Shown here: positions 1 through 5,035 of the stretch, piece after piece | Layout of the letters: every line of letters begins with the position of its first letter | Position numbering within the stretch: position 1 is the first letter of the stretch | The notes under the pieces: model-generated | Databases searched by the model: none | What the model was told of the DNA's origin: nothing | Seen by the model: the letters and a program-made list of their open reading frames with translations, nothing else | Program-made: the position numbers and the translations under genes | NCBI GenBank assembly: GCA_016786965.1 | Contig: JAEUVL010000844.1 | Span: forward strand, 1-5,035 | DNA length: 5,035 bases | Reading direction: 5' to 3' | Origin: Chitinophagaceae bacterium | GTDB lineage: Bacteria > Bacteroidota > Bacteroidia > Chitinophagales > Chitinophagaceae

Positions 1-113
1 CCTTTTCCTTTGAAAGCACTGTGGTACTCACCGGTGAAAAGGTCGGTGGTGAGCTTTTTGCTTTTGATCTCGAGCTCCCGGACCTTTTTTAATATTTCGG
101 TTGTTGTTAGCAT
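1..113 (-). CDS. DUF58 domain protein, N-terminal fragment (partial at left edge)
   Basis: The frame opens with ATG at 113-111 and stays open to the window edge, giving 37 codons. The peptide begins MLTTTEILKKVRELEIKSKK and continues with an LFTGEYHSAFKGKG segment, which I recognise as the characteristic start of bacterial DUF58 proteins. These are usually about 290 residues long, so roughly 87% is missing. DUF58 proteins carry a von Willebrand A-like region and are typically encoded directly after a MoxR ATPase. That is the case here apart from an inserted gene. Their biochemical role is poorly defined; they are linked to envelope integrity and Bat-type operons. The leader just before the ATG, on the minus strand, is an A-rich ACTAAAATAA, typical of Bacteroidota starts lacking a Shine-Dalgarno sequence. 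The identification rests on the N-terminal motif plus gene order. Confidence 0.82.
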   Translation of the reverse strand, partial: MLTTTEILKKVRELEIKSKKLTTDLFTGEYHSAFKGK

Positions 114-120
114 TTATTTT

Positions 121-154
121 AGTTGACCGTTGACGGATGACCGTTGACCGTTCT
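121..154 (+). repeat. Left inverted repeat arm of degenerate 7-bp units
   Basis: Read on the plus strand from 122, the arm consists of four 7-base units, GTTGACC, GTTGACG, GATGACC and GTTGACC, followed by GTTCT. Its reverse complement matches 584-617 at 31 of 34 positions; the innermost 22 positions are perfect. It lies 13 bases beyond the stop of the four-helix-bundle gene and 7 bases before the DUF58 start codon. It therefore also forms most of the immediate leader of DUF58. Confidence 0.85.
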
Positions 155-167
155 TTAGATCATACTG

Positions 168-533
168 TTATTTTAAATTTGATTTTTCATAATAGCGGAT
201 GAGCCCATTGAGTAATTGCAGACATTTGTCAATCAATGGAGAAATTTTATTAAACGAATCAGTTGAAATTAGTTCTACCATGACAGCAATGTTTAATAAT
301 GTTTCTAACTCATACAGCGAACCTCTGGATATATGTAAGAACTGAACTGTATCCTTCTTATAGTTTCTGCCGACACCTTCGGCGATATTTGCTGGTATTG
401 ATACAGCAGCCCGCCTCATTTGTGATGTAAGGCCGAACATTTCTTCCTTTGGGAAATTTTTTGATAGCTGGTATATGTCAGTTACTAATTGCATCGCTAA
501 TTTCCAGGCATCCAGGTTTTTGTAGCTTGTCAT
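168..533 (-). CDS. Four-helix-bundle protein, 23S rRNA-intervening-sequence (IVP / S23) family
   Basis: This 121-residue protein is full length for its family (about 115-130). It starts at ATG 533-531 after an A/T-rich leader and stops with TAA at 170-168. Family hallmarks are visible: an N-terminal Y-x-N-L-x-x-W-x-x-A helix (residues 4-13), F27-P28-x-E-E, the signature FGLTSQMRRAAVSIPANIAEG core at 33-53, G55-R56, and GSLYELETLL at 71-80. The family was first described as ORFs inside intervening sequences of 23S rRNA genes, and its fold resembles the Avd protein of diversity-generating retroelements. Basic, helix-rich members are thought to bind nucleic acid, but no enzymatic activity is established. 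The gene lies between moxR and DUF58 in the same orientation, boxed in by inverted repeats. It is more A/T-rich than moxR, consistent with separate acquisition. The family assignment is firm; the function is unknown. Confidence 0.93.
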   Translation of the reverse strand: MTSYKNLDAWKLAMQLVTDIYQLSKNFPKEEMFGLTSQMRRAAVSIPANIAEGVGRNYKKDTVQFLHISRGSLYELETLLNIAVMVELISTDSFNKISPLIDKCLQLLNGLIRYYEKSNLK

Positions 534-583
534 TAAATAAACTTATAGGGTAAGGAATCAAGGGACTGGATTTGCTTTAGGGC

Positions 584-617
584 AGAACGGTCAACGGTCA
601 TCCGTTAACGGTCTGCT
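584..617 (-). repeat. Right inverted repeat arm of degenerate 7-bp units
   Basis: Read on the minus strand from 616, the arm gives GCAGACC, GTTAACG, GATGACC, GTTGACC and GTTCT. These are the same variant units in the same order as the left arm, so the two arms are copies in opposite orientation and not chance symmetry. The arm ends two bases from the moxR stop codon (620-622) and lies about 50 bases upstream of the four-helix-bundle start. Within it, AACGG-TCAT-CCGTT (594-607) is a small perfect 5-bp hairpin. Confidence 0.85.
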
Positions 618-619
618 TT

Positions 620-1618
620 TTATGGTACATTTATCTGTCTCAGCACATCTTCTATTACATCTTCCACTTTTACATTTTCTGCTTCTGCTTCGTAGGTAAG
701 CCCGATGCGGTGACGGAGCACATCTTTACAAATGCTTCGTACGTCTTCTGGTATTACAAATCCTCTTTTATTCAGGAATGCCTGTGCTTTGGCGGCTAAC
801 CCGAGGTTGATACTTCCTCTTGGTGAGGCGCCGTAGGAAATAAGTGGTTTCAGTTTTTCTAATTTATAATCTTCGGGCCGGCGGGTGGCAAAAACGATGT
901 CGAGTATATACTGCTCTATTTTTTCATCCATGTATATCTGCCGGGTGAGTTCTTTGGCATTGGTCACTTCTTGTATGGAGACGACTTGTTTGATAGCGGG
1001 AAAATTTCCCTGTATGTTCAACCGGAGGATATGTTGTTCTTCTGCCATCTTTGGGTAATCCACTATCACTTTCATGATGAAGCGGTCTACCTGGGCCTCT
1101 GGGAGGGGGTAGGTGCCTTCCTGTTCTAACGGGTTTTGTGTGGCGAGTACTAAAAAGGGATCATCCAGTTTATAAGTACTGTCGCCAATTGTTACCTGGC
1201 GTTCCTGCATGGCTTCGAGCAAGGCGCTTTGCACTTTGGCAGGTGCCCGGTTGATCTCGTCTGCTAAAATGAAATTGGCAAAGATGGGCCCTTTGCGTAC
1301 CACGAATTCATTGCGCTGCTGATTGTAGATCATGGTGCCGATGACATCGGCCGGCAGCAGATCCGGGGTGAACTGTATGCGGCTGAACCGTGCATGAATG
1401 GCCTGTGAGAGTGATTTGATGGCTAAGGTTTTGGCCAGGCCGGGCACTCCTTCGAGCAGGACATGTCCGTTGCTAAGCAGACCGATCATGAGCCTGTCGA
1501 GCATATGGCTTTGTCCTATTATGACATGGCCTATTTCTTCTCTTAATTTATCGGTGAACTGTCCGGCGTGACTGATCTTTTCATTTAACTGGCGGATATC
1601 TTCTGCGGTTTTAAACAT
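620..1618 (-). CDS. moxR: MoxR-family AAA+ ATPase
   Basis: The product is a 332-residue AAA+ ATPase of the MoxR class, close to the usual 320-340. Walker A is GVPGLAKT (57-64) and Walker B is ILADEINRA (117-125, D120/E121). Sensor 1 is LATQNP (158-163), followed by the LPEAQVDRF segment (172-180) typical of MoxR and a sensor 2 GASPRGS (263-269, R267). MoxR proteins are cytoplasmic chaperone-like ATPases thought to help assemble or activate partner proteins, often with von Willebrand A domains. The usual partner gene, DUF58, follows here after a 506-base interval that holds a four-helix-bundle gene. I chose ATG 1618-1616 because the residues from MFKTAED onward fit the family; an in-frame TTG two codons upstream adds only two residues. 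It ends with TAA at 622-620. All key nucleotide-binding residues are present. Confidence 0.95.
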   Translation of the reverse strand: MFKTAEDIRQLNEKISHAGQFTDKLREEIGHVIIGQSHMLDRLMIGLLSNGHVLLEGVPGLAKTLAIKSLSQAIHARFSRIQFTPDLLPADVIGTMIYNQQRNEFVVRKGPIFANFILADEINRAPAKVQSALLEAMQERQVTIGDSTYKLDDPFLVLATQNPLEQEGTYPLPEAQVDRFIMKVIVDYPKMAEEQHILRLNIQGNFPAIKQVVSIQEVTNAKELTRQIYMDEKIEQYILDIVFATRRPEDYKLEKLKPLISYGASPRGSINLGLAAKAQAFLNKRGFVIPEDVRSICKDVLRHRIGLTYEAEAENVKVEDVIEDVLRQINVP

Positions 1619-1667
1619 GAGCAAATTTTATAGTGTCACAAAATACGAACTTGCGGTATGCAAATAA

Positions 1668-1691
1668 TTTGCCGTTATTATGAACGGCAGA
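1668..1691. promoter_or_regulatory. Dyad symmetry in the moxR / lipoprotein divergent intergenic region
   Basis: TGCCGTT (1670-1676) and AACGGCA (1683-1689) form a perfect 7-bp inverted repeat around the 6-base spacer ATTATG. One G-T and one further A-T pair outside extend the symmetry to 1668-1691. It lies about 50 bases upstream of the moxR start and about 80 upstream of the lipoprotein start. That position suits a transcription-factor operator or a short RNA hairpin. No factor can be named from sequence, and the dyad could be coincidental. Confidence 0.3.
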
Positions 1692-1744
1692 AAATACCAC
1701 ACTAATTTGGGGCTTTTCCCGTTTTATTCTTCGAAAAGAACAAC

Positions 1745-1752
1745 TACTTTAG
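1745..1752 (+). promoter_or_regulatory. Possible -7 promoter box for the lipoprotein gene
   Basis: TACTTTAG matches the Bacteroidota -7 consensus TAnnTTTG at all but one constrained position. It lies 17 bases upstream of the ATG at 1770, implying a short leader. I find no convincing TTTG-type -33 element at the expected 17-23 base distance, so this is a weak call. Confidence 0.25.
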
Positions 1753-1769
1753 TGTAAAATCCAACTATT

Positions 1770-2231
1770 ATGCGAAAACAGCGACTTCTCTGGACCACTA
1801 TCATGGCATTTACTTTATTGGGGGTGACTGGTTGTGATAAGAATGATGACCCCGATCCGGTGCCACCAAAGACCAAAACTGAATTGATAACTGCTTCTTC
1901 CTGGCGTTTCAGCAGCGCTACTGTGGGGGGCACTGATGTGTCTTCTTCATTACAGGCCTGCCAGAAAGATAATACTATACTTTTTGCGGCTGCAGGTACA
2001 GGCACTCTTGATGAAGGGGCTACAAAATGTAATGCGGGGGACCCTCAAACCAGTCCATATACATGGAATTTCCTTGCCAGTGAGACCCAGTTATTCATTT
2101 CCACTACTTTGTTTACCGGCGGCAGCAGCACTTTTACCCTGGTGACGCTGACGGAATCAACTTTGGTGCTTTCACAAGCTATAGTGGTGCTGGGTTCGCC
2201 GCAAACGGCCATAGTTACGTTTGTTCATTGA
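1770..2231 (+). CDS. Small secreted lipoprotein with a probable lipocalin-like domain
   Basis: This is a 153-residue protein beginning at ATG 1770 and ending at TGA 2229-2231. The N-terminus has a basic start (RKQR), a hydrophobic stretch (about 6-17) and a lipobox VTGC with lipidated Cys22. It is therefore predicted to be a lipoprotein cleaved by signal peptidase II. Acidic residues follow the cysteine (CDKNDDPDP); acidic tracts just after the lipidated cysteine mark surface export in several Bacteroidota. A proline-rich linker leads to a beta-rich, Ser/Thr/Gly-rich domain (about 37-153) with the pattern LITASSWRFSSATVGG, then DEGATKCNAGDPQTSPYTWNF, then alternating hydrophobic strands. I recognise this style from Bacteroidota lipocalin-like lipoproteins. 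Cys64 and Cys87 could form a disulfide. It stands alone between a divergent moxR and a convergent nadE. Ligand and role are unknown; the family label is moderate, the lipoprotein call strong. Confidence 0.82.
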   Translation: MRKQRLLWTTIMAFTLLGVTGCDKNDDPDPVPPKTKTELITASSWRFSSATVGGTDVSSSLQACQKDNTILFAAAGTGTLDEGATKCNAGDPQTSPYTWNFLASETQLFISTTLFTGGSSTFTLVTLTESTLVLSQAIVVLGSPQTAIVTFVH

Positions 2232-2252
2232 TCTTCCTTACTGATATTACTG

Positions 2253-2285
2253 AAGAAAGGCACCTCTTTTTGGGGTGCCTTTCTT
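2253..2285. terminator. Bidirectional intrinsic terminator between the lipoprotein gene and nadE
   Basis: AAGAAAGGCACC (2253-2264) pairs perfectly over 12 bp with GGTGCCTTTCTT (2274-2285). Two further closing pairs (T-G and C-G) leave a T-only loop at 2267-2271. The 3' arm is T-rich in both reading directions. The hairpin sits in the 56-base gap between two convergent stop codons (2231 and 2288), so it most likely terminates both transcripts. Confidence 0.9.
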
Positions 2286-2287
2286 GT

Positions 2288-3970
2288 TTAGCTTAAATAT
2301 TTACCTACAATGGGTACCCGCCTTCCCACACCAAATGCTTTAGGTGATATGCGGATAATGGGGCAGAACTGGTTTCGTTTGTATTCGTTTACATTCACCA
2401 TTTTGAGTACCCGGTCCACTAAGGCCGCATCAAATCCCTGTGCTTTTATTTCATTTGGGCCCTGGCGGCGTTCGATGTACTGATACAATACCCGGTCGAG
2501 GATGGCATAGTCGGGCAGTGAATCTGCATCTTTTTGGCCGGGCCGCAGTTCTGCTGAAGGGGGCTTAGTGATAATGTTTTGAGGAATAATCTCACCATTG
2601 CGGTTGATATAGTTTGCCAAAGCATACACCTGCATTTTATAACAATCACCTAATACACCGATGCCACCGGCCATATCGCCATACAGAGTGCCATAGCCGG
2701 TAGCGAGTTCGCTTTTATTTGAGGTGTTGAGTAAGATGTATCCAAACTTATTGGCGATCGCCATTAGTAAGTTACCTCTTGTTCTTGCCTGTATATTTTC
2801 TTCCGCTAAACTAAAGGGCAGGTCTTTGTAGATGGGCTTTAGTTCTGTGAGAAAACTCTCGTAAATATTTTTAATAGGAACGATATCATAAGGATTGCCG
2901 AGGTTCCTGCTTAATTGTTCGGCATCGCTTACTGAATGACCGGTGGAATATTGTGAGGGCATGAGTATGGCCCTTACATTTTCTTTCCCTAATGCCTCGC
3001 AGGCCAGCGCCAGGGTTACGGCACTGTCGATGCCGCCACTACTGCCAAGGATGGCTTTGGTGAATCCCATTTTTTTAAAATAATCCCGTATGGCCATCAC
3101 GATGGCATTGTGGATCTCTGCGGTGCATAAATGATAGTCGAGTTCGAGGGGGTTGAATTCTGCGTCGGGTAATTCATTGGCAGGAACAAGTACGTGTTGT
3201 ACAAAGGTGCCATCATCGTTGAGGTCAAATATGTCCATGGCTTCTTCAAACAACGGTAGTTGTTTTACGAGGTTGGCATGTTTATCAAAGACCAGCGAGG
3301 CCCCGTCGAAAACGATCTCTGTCTGGCTGCCGACGCAATTGCAATACAGCATTGGCAGCTTGTATTTGGTCACATTTAGTTTTACAATGGCCTTTCTGTC
3401 TTCTACATGGGTATAATCAAAGGGTGAAGCGGAAAGATTCAGCATGAGGTCGGGTTGCTGTTTCATCAGTTCATCCATCGGGCAGTTGCGGTAGAGGGGA
3501 TTATCTCCAAGGTTCCAGATGTCTTCACAAATAACAACTGCCAGTTTTTTTCCTTTGAATTCGATGACATTCCATTCATAGGCTGGTTCGAAGTAGCGGT
3601 ATTCATCAAACACATCATAATTGGGCAGGCAGGTTTTATGTGCGACGGCTTTTATTTCTTTTTCATATAAAAAATAGGCACCGTTGAAGAGGTCTTTCCC
3701 TTCCCGTACGGGGTTGCGGTCGGGGGCGCCTATCAGCACGCCGATGGTGTCGGCATGTTCTTTAATATTATCAATGGCCTGGTATGATTTGCGGATAAAA
3801 TCGTCGAACTCGAGAAAGTCCCTGGGGGCATAGCCGCATACACATAGTTCAGAAAAAAGGACCAGGTCGGCGCCCTGTTCTTTTGCCCATTTAATTCCTT
3901 CGATGATCTTACGGGTATTGTCTTCGAAATTCCCAATGTGATAGTTTTGCTGCGCTAAAGCGATTTTCAT
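2288..3970 (-). CDS. nadE: Glutamine-dependent NAD+ synthetase
   Basis: This 560-residue, two-domain enzyme makes NAD+ from nicotinic acid adenine dinucleotide, ATP and glutamine in the cytoplasm, the last step of NAD biosynthesis. The N-terminal nitrilase-like glutaminase domain (about 1-265) shows the expected Glu-Lys-Cys triad: E41 in FSELCVCGY, K112 in HKTCLPNYDVFDEYRYF and C148 in VVICEDIW. The C-terminal synthetase domain (about 280-560) carries the N-type ATP pyrophosphatase loop GSSGGIDSA (309-317). It also has ARTRGN (395-400) and TSNKSELATGYGTLYGDMAGG (416-436). The glutaminase domain means glutamine can serve as ammonia donor. Length fits the shorter bacterial two-domain class. Start ATG 3970-3968 places the conserved KIALAQ strand at residue 2; stop TAA 2290-2288. 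It converges on the lipoprotein gene and diverges from gldB. No defect is seen. Confidence 0.97.
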   Translation of the reverse strand: MKIALAQQNYHIGNFEDNTRKIIEGIKWAKEQGADLVLFSELCVCGYAPRDFLEFDDFIRKSYQAIDNIKEHADTIGVLIGAPDRNPVREGKDLFNGAYFLYEKEIKAVAHKTCLPNYDVFDEYRYFEPAYEWNVIEFKGKKLAVVICEDIWNLGDNPLYRNCPMDELMKQQPDLMLNLSASPFDYTHVEDRKAIVKLNVTKYKLPMLYCNCVGSQTEIVFDGASLVFDKHANLVKQLPLFEEAMDIFDLNDDGTFVQHVLVPANELPDAEFNPLELDYHLCTAEIHNAIVMAIRDYFKKMGFTKAILGSSGGIDSAVTLALACEALGKENVRAILMPSQYSTGHSVSDAEQLSRNLGNPYDIVPIKNIYESFLTELKPIYKDLPFSLAEENIQARTRGNLLMAIANKFGYILLNTSNKSELATGYGTLYGDMAGGIGVLGDCYKMQVYALANYINRNGEIIPQNIITKPPSAELRPGQKDADSLPDYAILDRVLYQYIERRQGPNEIKAQGFDAALVDRVLKMVNVNEYKRNQFCPIIRISPKAFGVGRRVPIVGKYLS

Positions 3971-3974
3971 CTTA

Positions 3975-3982
3975 CAAATTTA
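3975..3982 (-). promoter_or_regulatory. Perfect -7-like box abutting the nadE start codon
   Basis: The minus strand reads TAAATTTG, an exact match to the Bacteroidota -7 consensus TAnnTTTG. It ends only four bases before the nadE ATG (3970). If used, transcription would begin at or next to the start codon and give a leaderless or near-leaderless mRNA. No good -33 TTTG lies at the usual distance, and the region is A/T-rich, so the match may be fortuitous. Confidence 0.3.
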
Positions 3983-4009
3983 AGTCCCCTGTAACTAAAG
4001 GGGTAATAA

Positions 4010-4047
4010 AAAACCAGCCTGGGGAACAGCCCACTGGCCCTGGTTTT
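4010..4047. terminator. Terminator-like hairpin in the nadE / gldB divergent region
   Basis: AAAACCAG (4010-4017) pairs with CTGGTTTT (4040-4047). Inside it CC pairs with GG (4018-4019 with 4036-4037) and TGGG (4020-4023) with CCCA (4030-4033), with two 2-base bulges and the loop GAACAG. On the minus strand the stem is followed by six T residues, the layout of an intrinsic terminator pointing toward nadE; the plus direction has only TTTT. Its place upstream of both divergent genes is unusual. It could be an attenuator in a longer nadE leader, a block to antisense transcription, or a relic. Confidence 0.4.
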
Positions 4048-4051
4048 CTAT

Positions 4052-4059
4052 TACCTTCG
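4052..4059 (+). promoter_or_regulatory. Probable -7 promoter box for gldB
   Basis: TACCTTCG is one mismatch from the Bacteroidota -7 consensus TAnnTTTG; I regard TACCTT-type boxes as common in Chitinophagaceae. It lies 37 bases before the gldB ATG, giving a leader of about 30 bases. A clear -33 element is not visible at the expected spacing; the upstream hairpin occupies that area. Confidence 0.4.
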
Positions 4060-4096
4060 TAACAACAATCTATCTACTTTCCCGTTAATAGTCACT

Positions 4097-5035
4097 ATGA
4101 AAAAAATAGCCATCCTTCTTCTCTGTGTATCTTTTTTTGCCTGTAAGAGTAAGGACAAGACGCCGGATGTTTCTGGCATTGCAGTAGATGTAAAACTGAA
4201 CCGGTTTGACAGGGAGTTTTTTGCAATTGACAGTAATAATGTGCTGCCGGGCCTTAATCAGCTCAATGAAAAATATCCTGTGCTCACGTCTATTTTTTTG
4301 GAGAATGTATTGGGGCTGGACAGCGCCTCCACCATTCCGGGAGTAAGAAGGTTCTTACACCTGAGCGGCAGTTTGTTTGATACAGTGAATACAGTGTTTA
4401 AGAATACGGCAGACATTGAAAAGGATTTTAAGAAGGCTTTCCAGTACGTTAAGTATTATTTCCCTCAATACAAACTGCCTTCTATTGCTACCATTGCAGG
4501 CCCGGTGGATGCGATGGCGCAATCGGAAACAGGACCAACCCCCAATTTCCTGGGGCCTGATTTCCTGGGCATCAGCCTGCAGTTTTACCTGGGGAATAAG
4601 TTTTCTGTGTACAGTGATCCTTTTTTTGTGTCTAATGTGGCACCGGAATACCGCAGCCGTCGTTTCAGCAAAGAATATATCATTGCTGATGCCATGCAGT
4701 TGATCGTGTCGGATATTTTTCCGGACAAGAGTGGTGGTAAGCCATTAATTGATCAGATGATAGAAAAGGGGAAGCTTTGGTACCTGCTGGATAAGTTGTT
4801 ACCCACGACACCGGATTCTATTAAAACCGGTTATACTCAGCGCCAGCTTGACTGGTGTAATGAATATGAAGGGAAAATATGGAGCTACCTTGTCAAGAAT
4901 GAAGACCTGCATTCTCTTACGCCATCGGTACTGCAAACATATATCGGCGAATCGCCTTTTACCCAGGGATTGTCGCAGGAAGATTCTCCCGGCAATATTG
5001 GTCAATGGATAGGCTGGCAGATCATTAAAAAATAT
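4097..5035 (+). CDS. gldB: Gliding motility lipoprotein GldB (partial at right edge)
   Basis: The frame opens at ATG 4097 and stays open for 313 codons to the window edge; GldB proteins are about 320-330 residues, so little is missing. The N-terminus is a lipoprotein signal: KK, a hydrophobic core (4-15) and lipobox FFAC with lipidated Cys16, followed by KSKDK. Recognisable GldB segments include LNRFDREFF (34-42), the FLGPDFLGISLQFYLG region (151-166), PEYRSRRFSKEYI (183-195), and the C-terminal SPGNIGQWIGWQIIKKY (297-313). GldB is required for gliding in Flavobacterium johnsoniae, where loss of core Gld proteins also disturbs type IX secretion. It sits in the envelope, and its fold resembles zinc-peptidase-like proteins without proven activity. 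It diverges from nadE. In flavobacteria gldC follows gldB; whether that holds here lies outside the window. Confidence 0.92.
   Translation, partial: MKKIAILLLCVSFFACKSKDKTPDVSGIAVDVKLNRFDREFFAIDSNNVLPGLNQLNEKYPVLTSIFLENVLGLDSASTIPGVRRFLHLSGSLFDTVNTVFKNTADIEKDFKKAFQYVKYYFPQYKLPSIATIAGPVDAMAQSETGPTPNFLGPDFLGISLQFYLGNKFSVYSDPFFVSNVAPEYRSRRFSKEYIIADAMQLIVSDIFPDKSGGKPLIDQMIEKGKLWYLLDKLLPTTPDSIKTGYTQRQLDWCNEYEGKIWSYLVKNEDLHSLTPSVLQTYIGESPFTQGLSQEDSPGNIGQWIGWQIIKKY

Larger units (their letters stand above)
121..617 (-). mobile_element. Putative inverted-repeat-bounded cassette carrying a four-helix-bundle gene
   Basis: Bases 121-154 and 584-617 are inverted repeats of each other (31 of 34 positions match by hand alignment). 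They enclose a single ORF at 168-533 and no transposase or recombinase. The unit fills the space between the moxR stop (620-622) and the DUF58 start (113) almost exactly. My hand count gives about 37% G+C over 181-530, lower than the moxR stretches I counted. A run of four T lies directly outside each end (117-120 and 618-621), compatible with a short target duplication but weak in such A/T-rich sequence. The terminal symmetry is seen directly. Mobility is inferred. If it moves, it would need an enzyme supplied in trans. Alternatively it is an IVS-like RNA element, or simply a gene flanked by dispersed palindromic repeats. Confidence 0.5.

Noticed and set aside
122..154. Short tandem repeats that could suggest a CRISPR or satellite array
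   Set aside because: The units are only 7 bases, contiguous without spacers, and occur as two inverted arms around a gene, unlike a CRISPR array.
168..533. Accessory variability determinant (Avd) of a diversity-generating retroelement
   Set aside because: The fold family is related, but no reverse transcriptase, template repeat or variable repeat is visible, and the protein has the standard IVP-family signature.
168..533. The ORF as part of a real 23S rRNA intervening sequence
   Set aside because: Both flanks are protein-coding (moxR and DUF58); no rRNA sequence is present.
1616..1624. TTG start for moxR two codons upstream of the ATG
   Set aside because: It adds only Met-Leu before an ATG that fits the family start; ATG at 1618 is simpler.
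1651..1663. TTGC-GGTAT-GCAA mini-palindrome upstream of moxR
   Set aside because: Only four base pairs; not distinguishable from chance.
1724..2005. Open frame on the minus strand under the lipoprotein gene (93 codons)
   Set aside because: It is antisense to a well-supported lipoprotein gene with a clear signal peptide, and its product has no recognisable features.
3153..3670. Two plus-strand open frames (3153-3416 and 3455-3670) within nadE
   Set aside because: They are antisense to the highly conserved nadE coding sequence and have no recognisable domains.
3986..4003. CCCCT / AGGGG 5-bp inverted repeat upstream of nadE
   Set aside because: It is short with an 8-base loop, and is likely chance without conservation data.
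4416..4703. A plus-strand 95-codon frame overlapping gldB
   Set aside because: It is an out-of-frame shadow of gldB, whose own frame is continuous and conserved from 4097 to the window end.
4799..5005. A minus-strand 68-codon frame inside gldB
   Set aside because: It is antisense to the conserved C-terminal part of gldB.

Overview
The window looks like a chromosomal segment of a gliding-type Bacteroidota, most likely of the Chitinophagaceae or a near relative. The reasons are a GldB-type gliding lipoprotein, a moxR-DUF58 pair, lipoproteins with Bacteroidota-style lipoboxes, start codons preceded by A/T-rich leaders without Shine-Dalgarno sequences, and promoter-like boxes near the Bacteroidota consensus TAnnTTTG. 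The genus is an inference.

Layout, left to right. (1) Bases 1-1618, all minus strand: a MoxR-type AAA+ ATPase (620-1618) is followed downstream by the first 37 codons of a DUF58 protein (1-113, running off the left edge). Between them lies a compact unit of about 497 bp (121-617). It carries one gene, a 121-residue four-helix-bundle protein of the 23S rRNA-intervening-sequence family, enclosed by 34-bp inverted repeats (31/34 matching) that are themselves built of degenerate 7-bp units (GTTGACC-like). (2) Bases 1619-1769: a divergent intergenic region with a 7-bp dyad. (3) Bases 1770-2231, plus strand: a small secreted lipoprotein with a probable lipocalin-like domain. It ends at a strong hairpin terminator shared with the convergent gene. 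(4) Bases 2288-3970, minus strand: a complete glutamine-dependent NAD+ synthetase. (5) Bases 3971-4096: a divergent intergenic region with a terminator-like hairpin, a -7 box ahead of gldB and a -7-like box abutting the nadE start. (6) Bases 4097-5035, plus strand: gldB, running off the right edge.

MoxR and DUF58 proteins commonly act together, with MoxR as a chaperone-like ATPase and DUF58 in a cell-envelope or Bat-type operon. NAD synthetase is housekeeping. GldB belongs to the gliding/type IX secretion machinery.

The most notable item is the inverted-repeat-bounded unit between moxR and DUF58. It fills the intergenic space almost exactly, is A/T-richer than moxR and encodes no transposase. 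Its architecture (an IVP-family ORF inside complementary ends) recalls the intervening sequences of 23S rRNA genes, here placed inside a protein-coding operon. Whether it moves, or is cut from the mRNA by RNase III, is a hypothesis. The other genes look ordinary.
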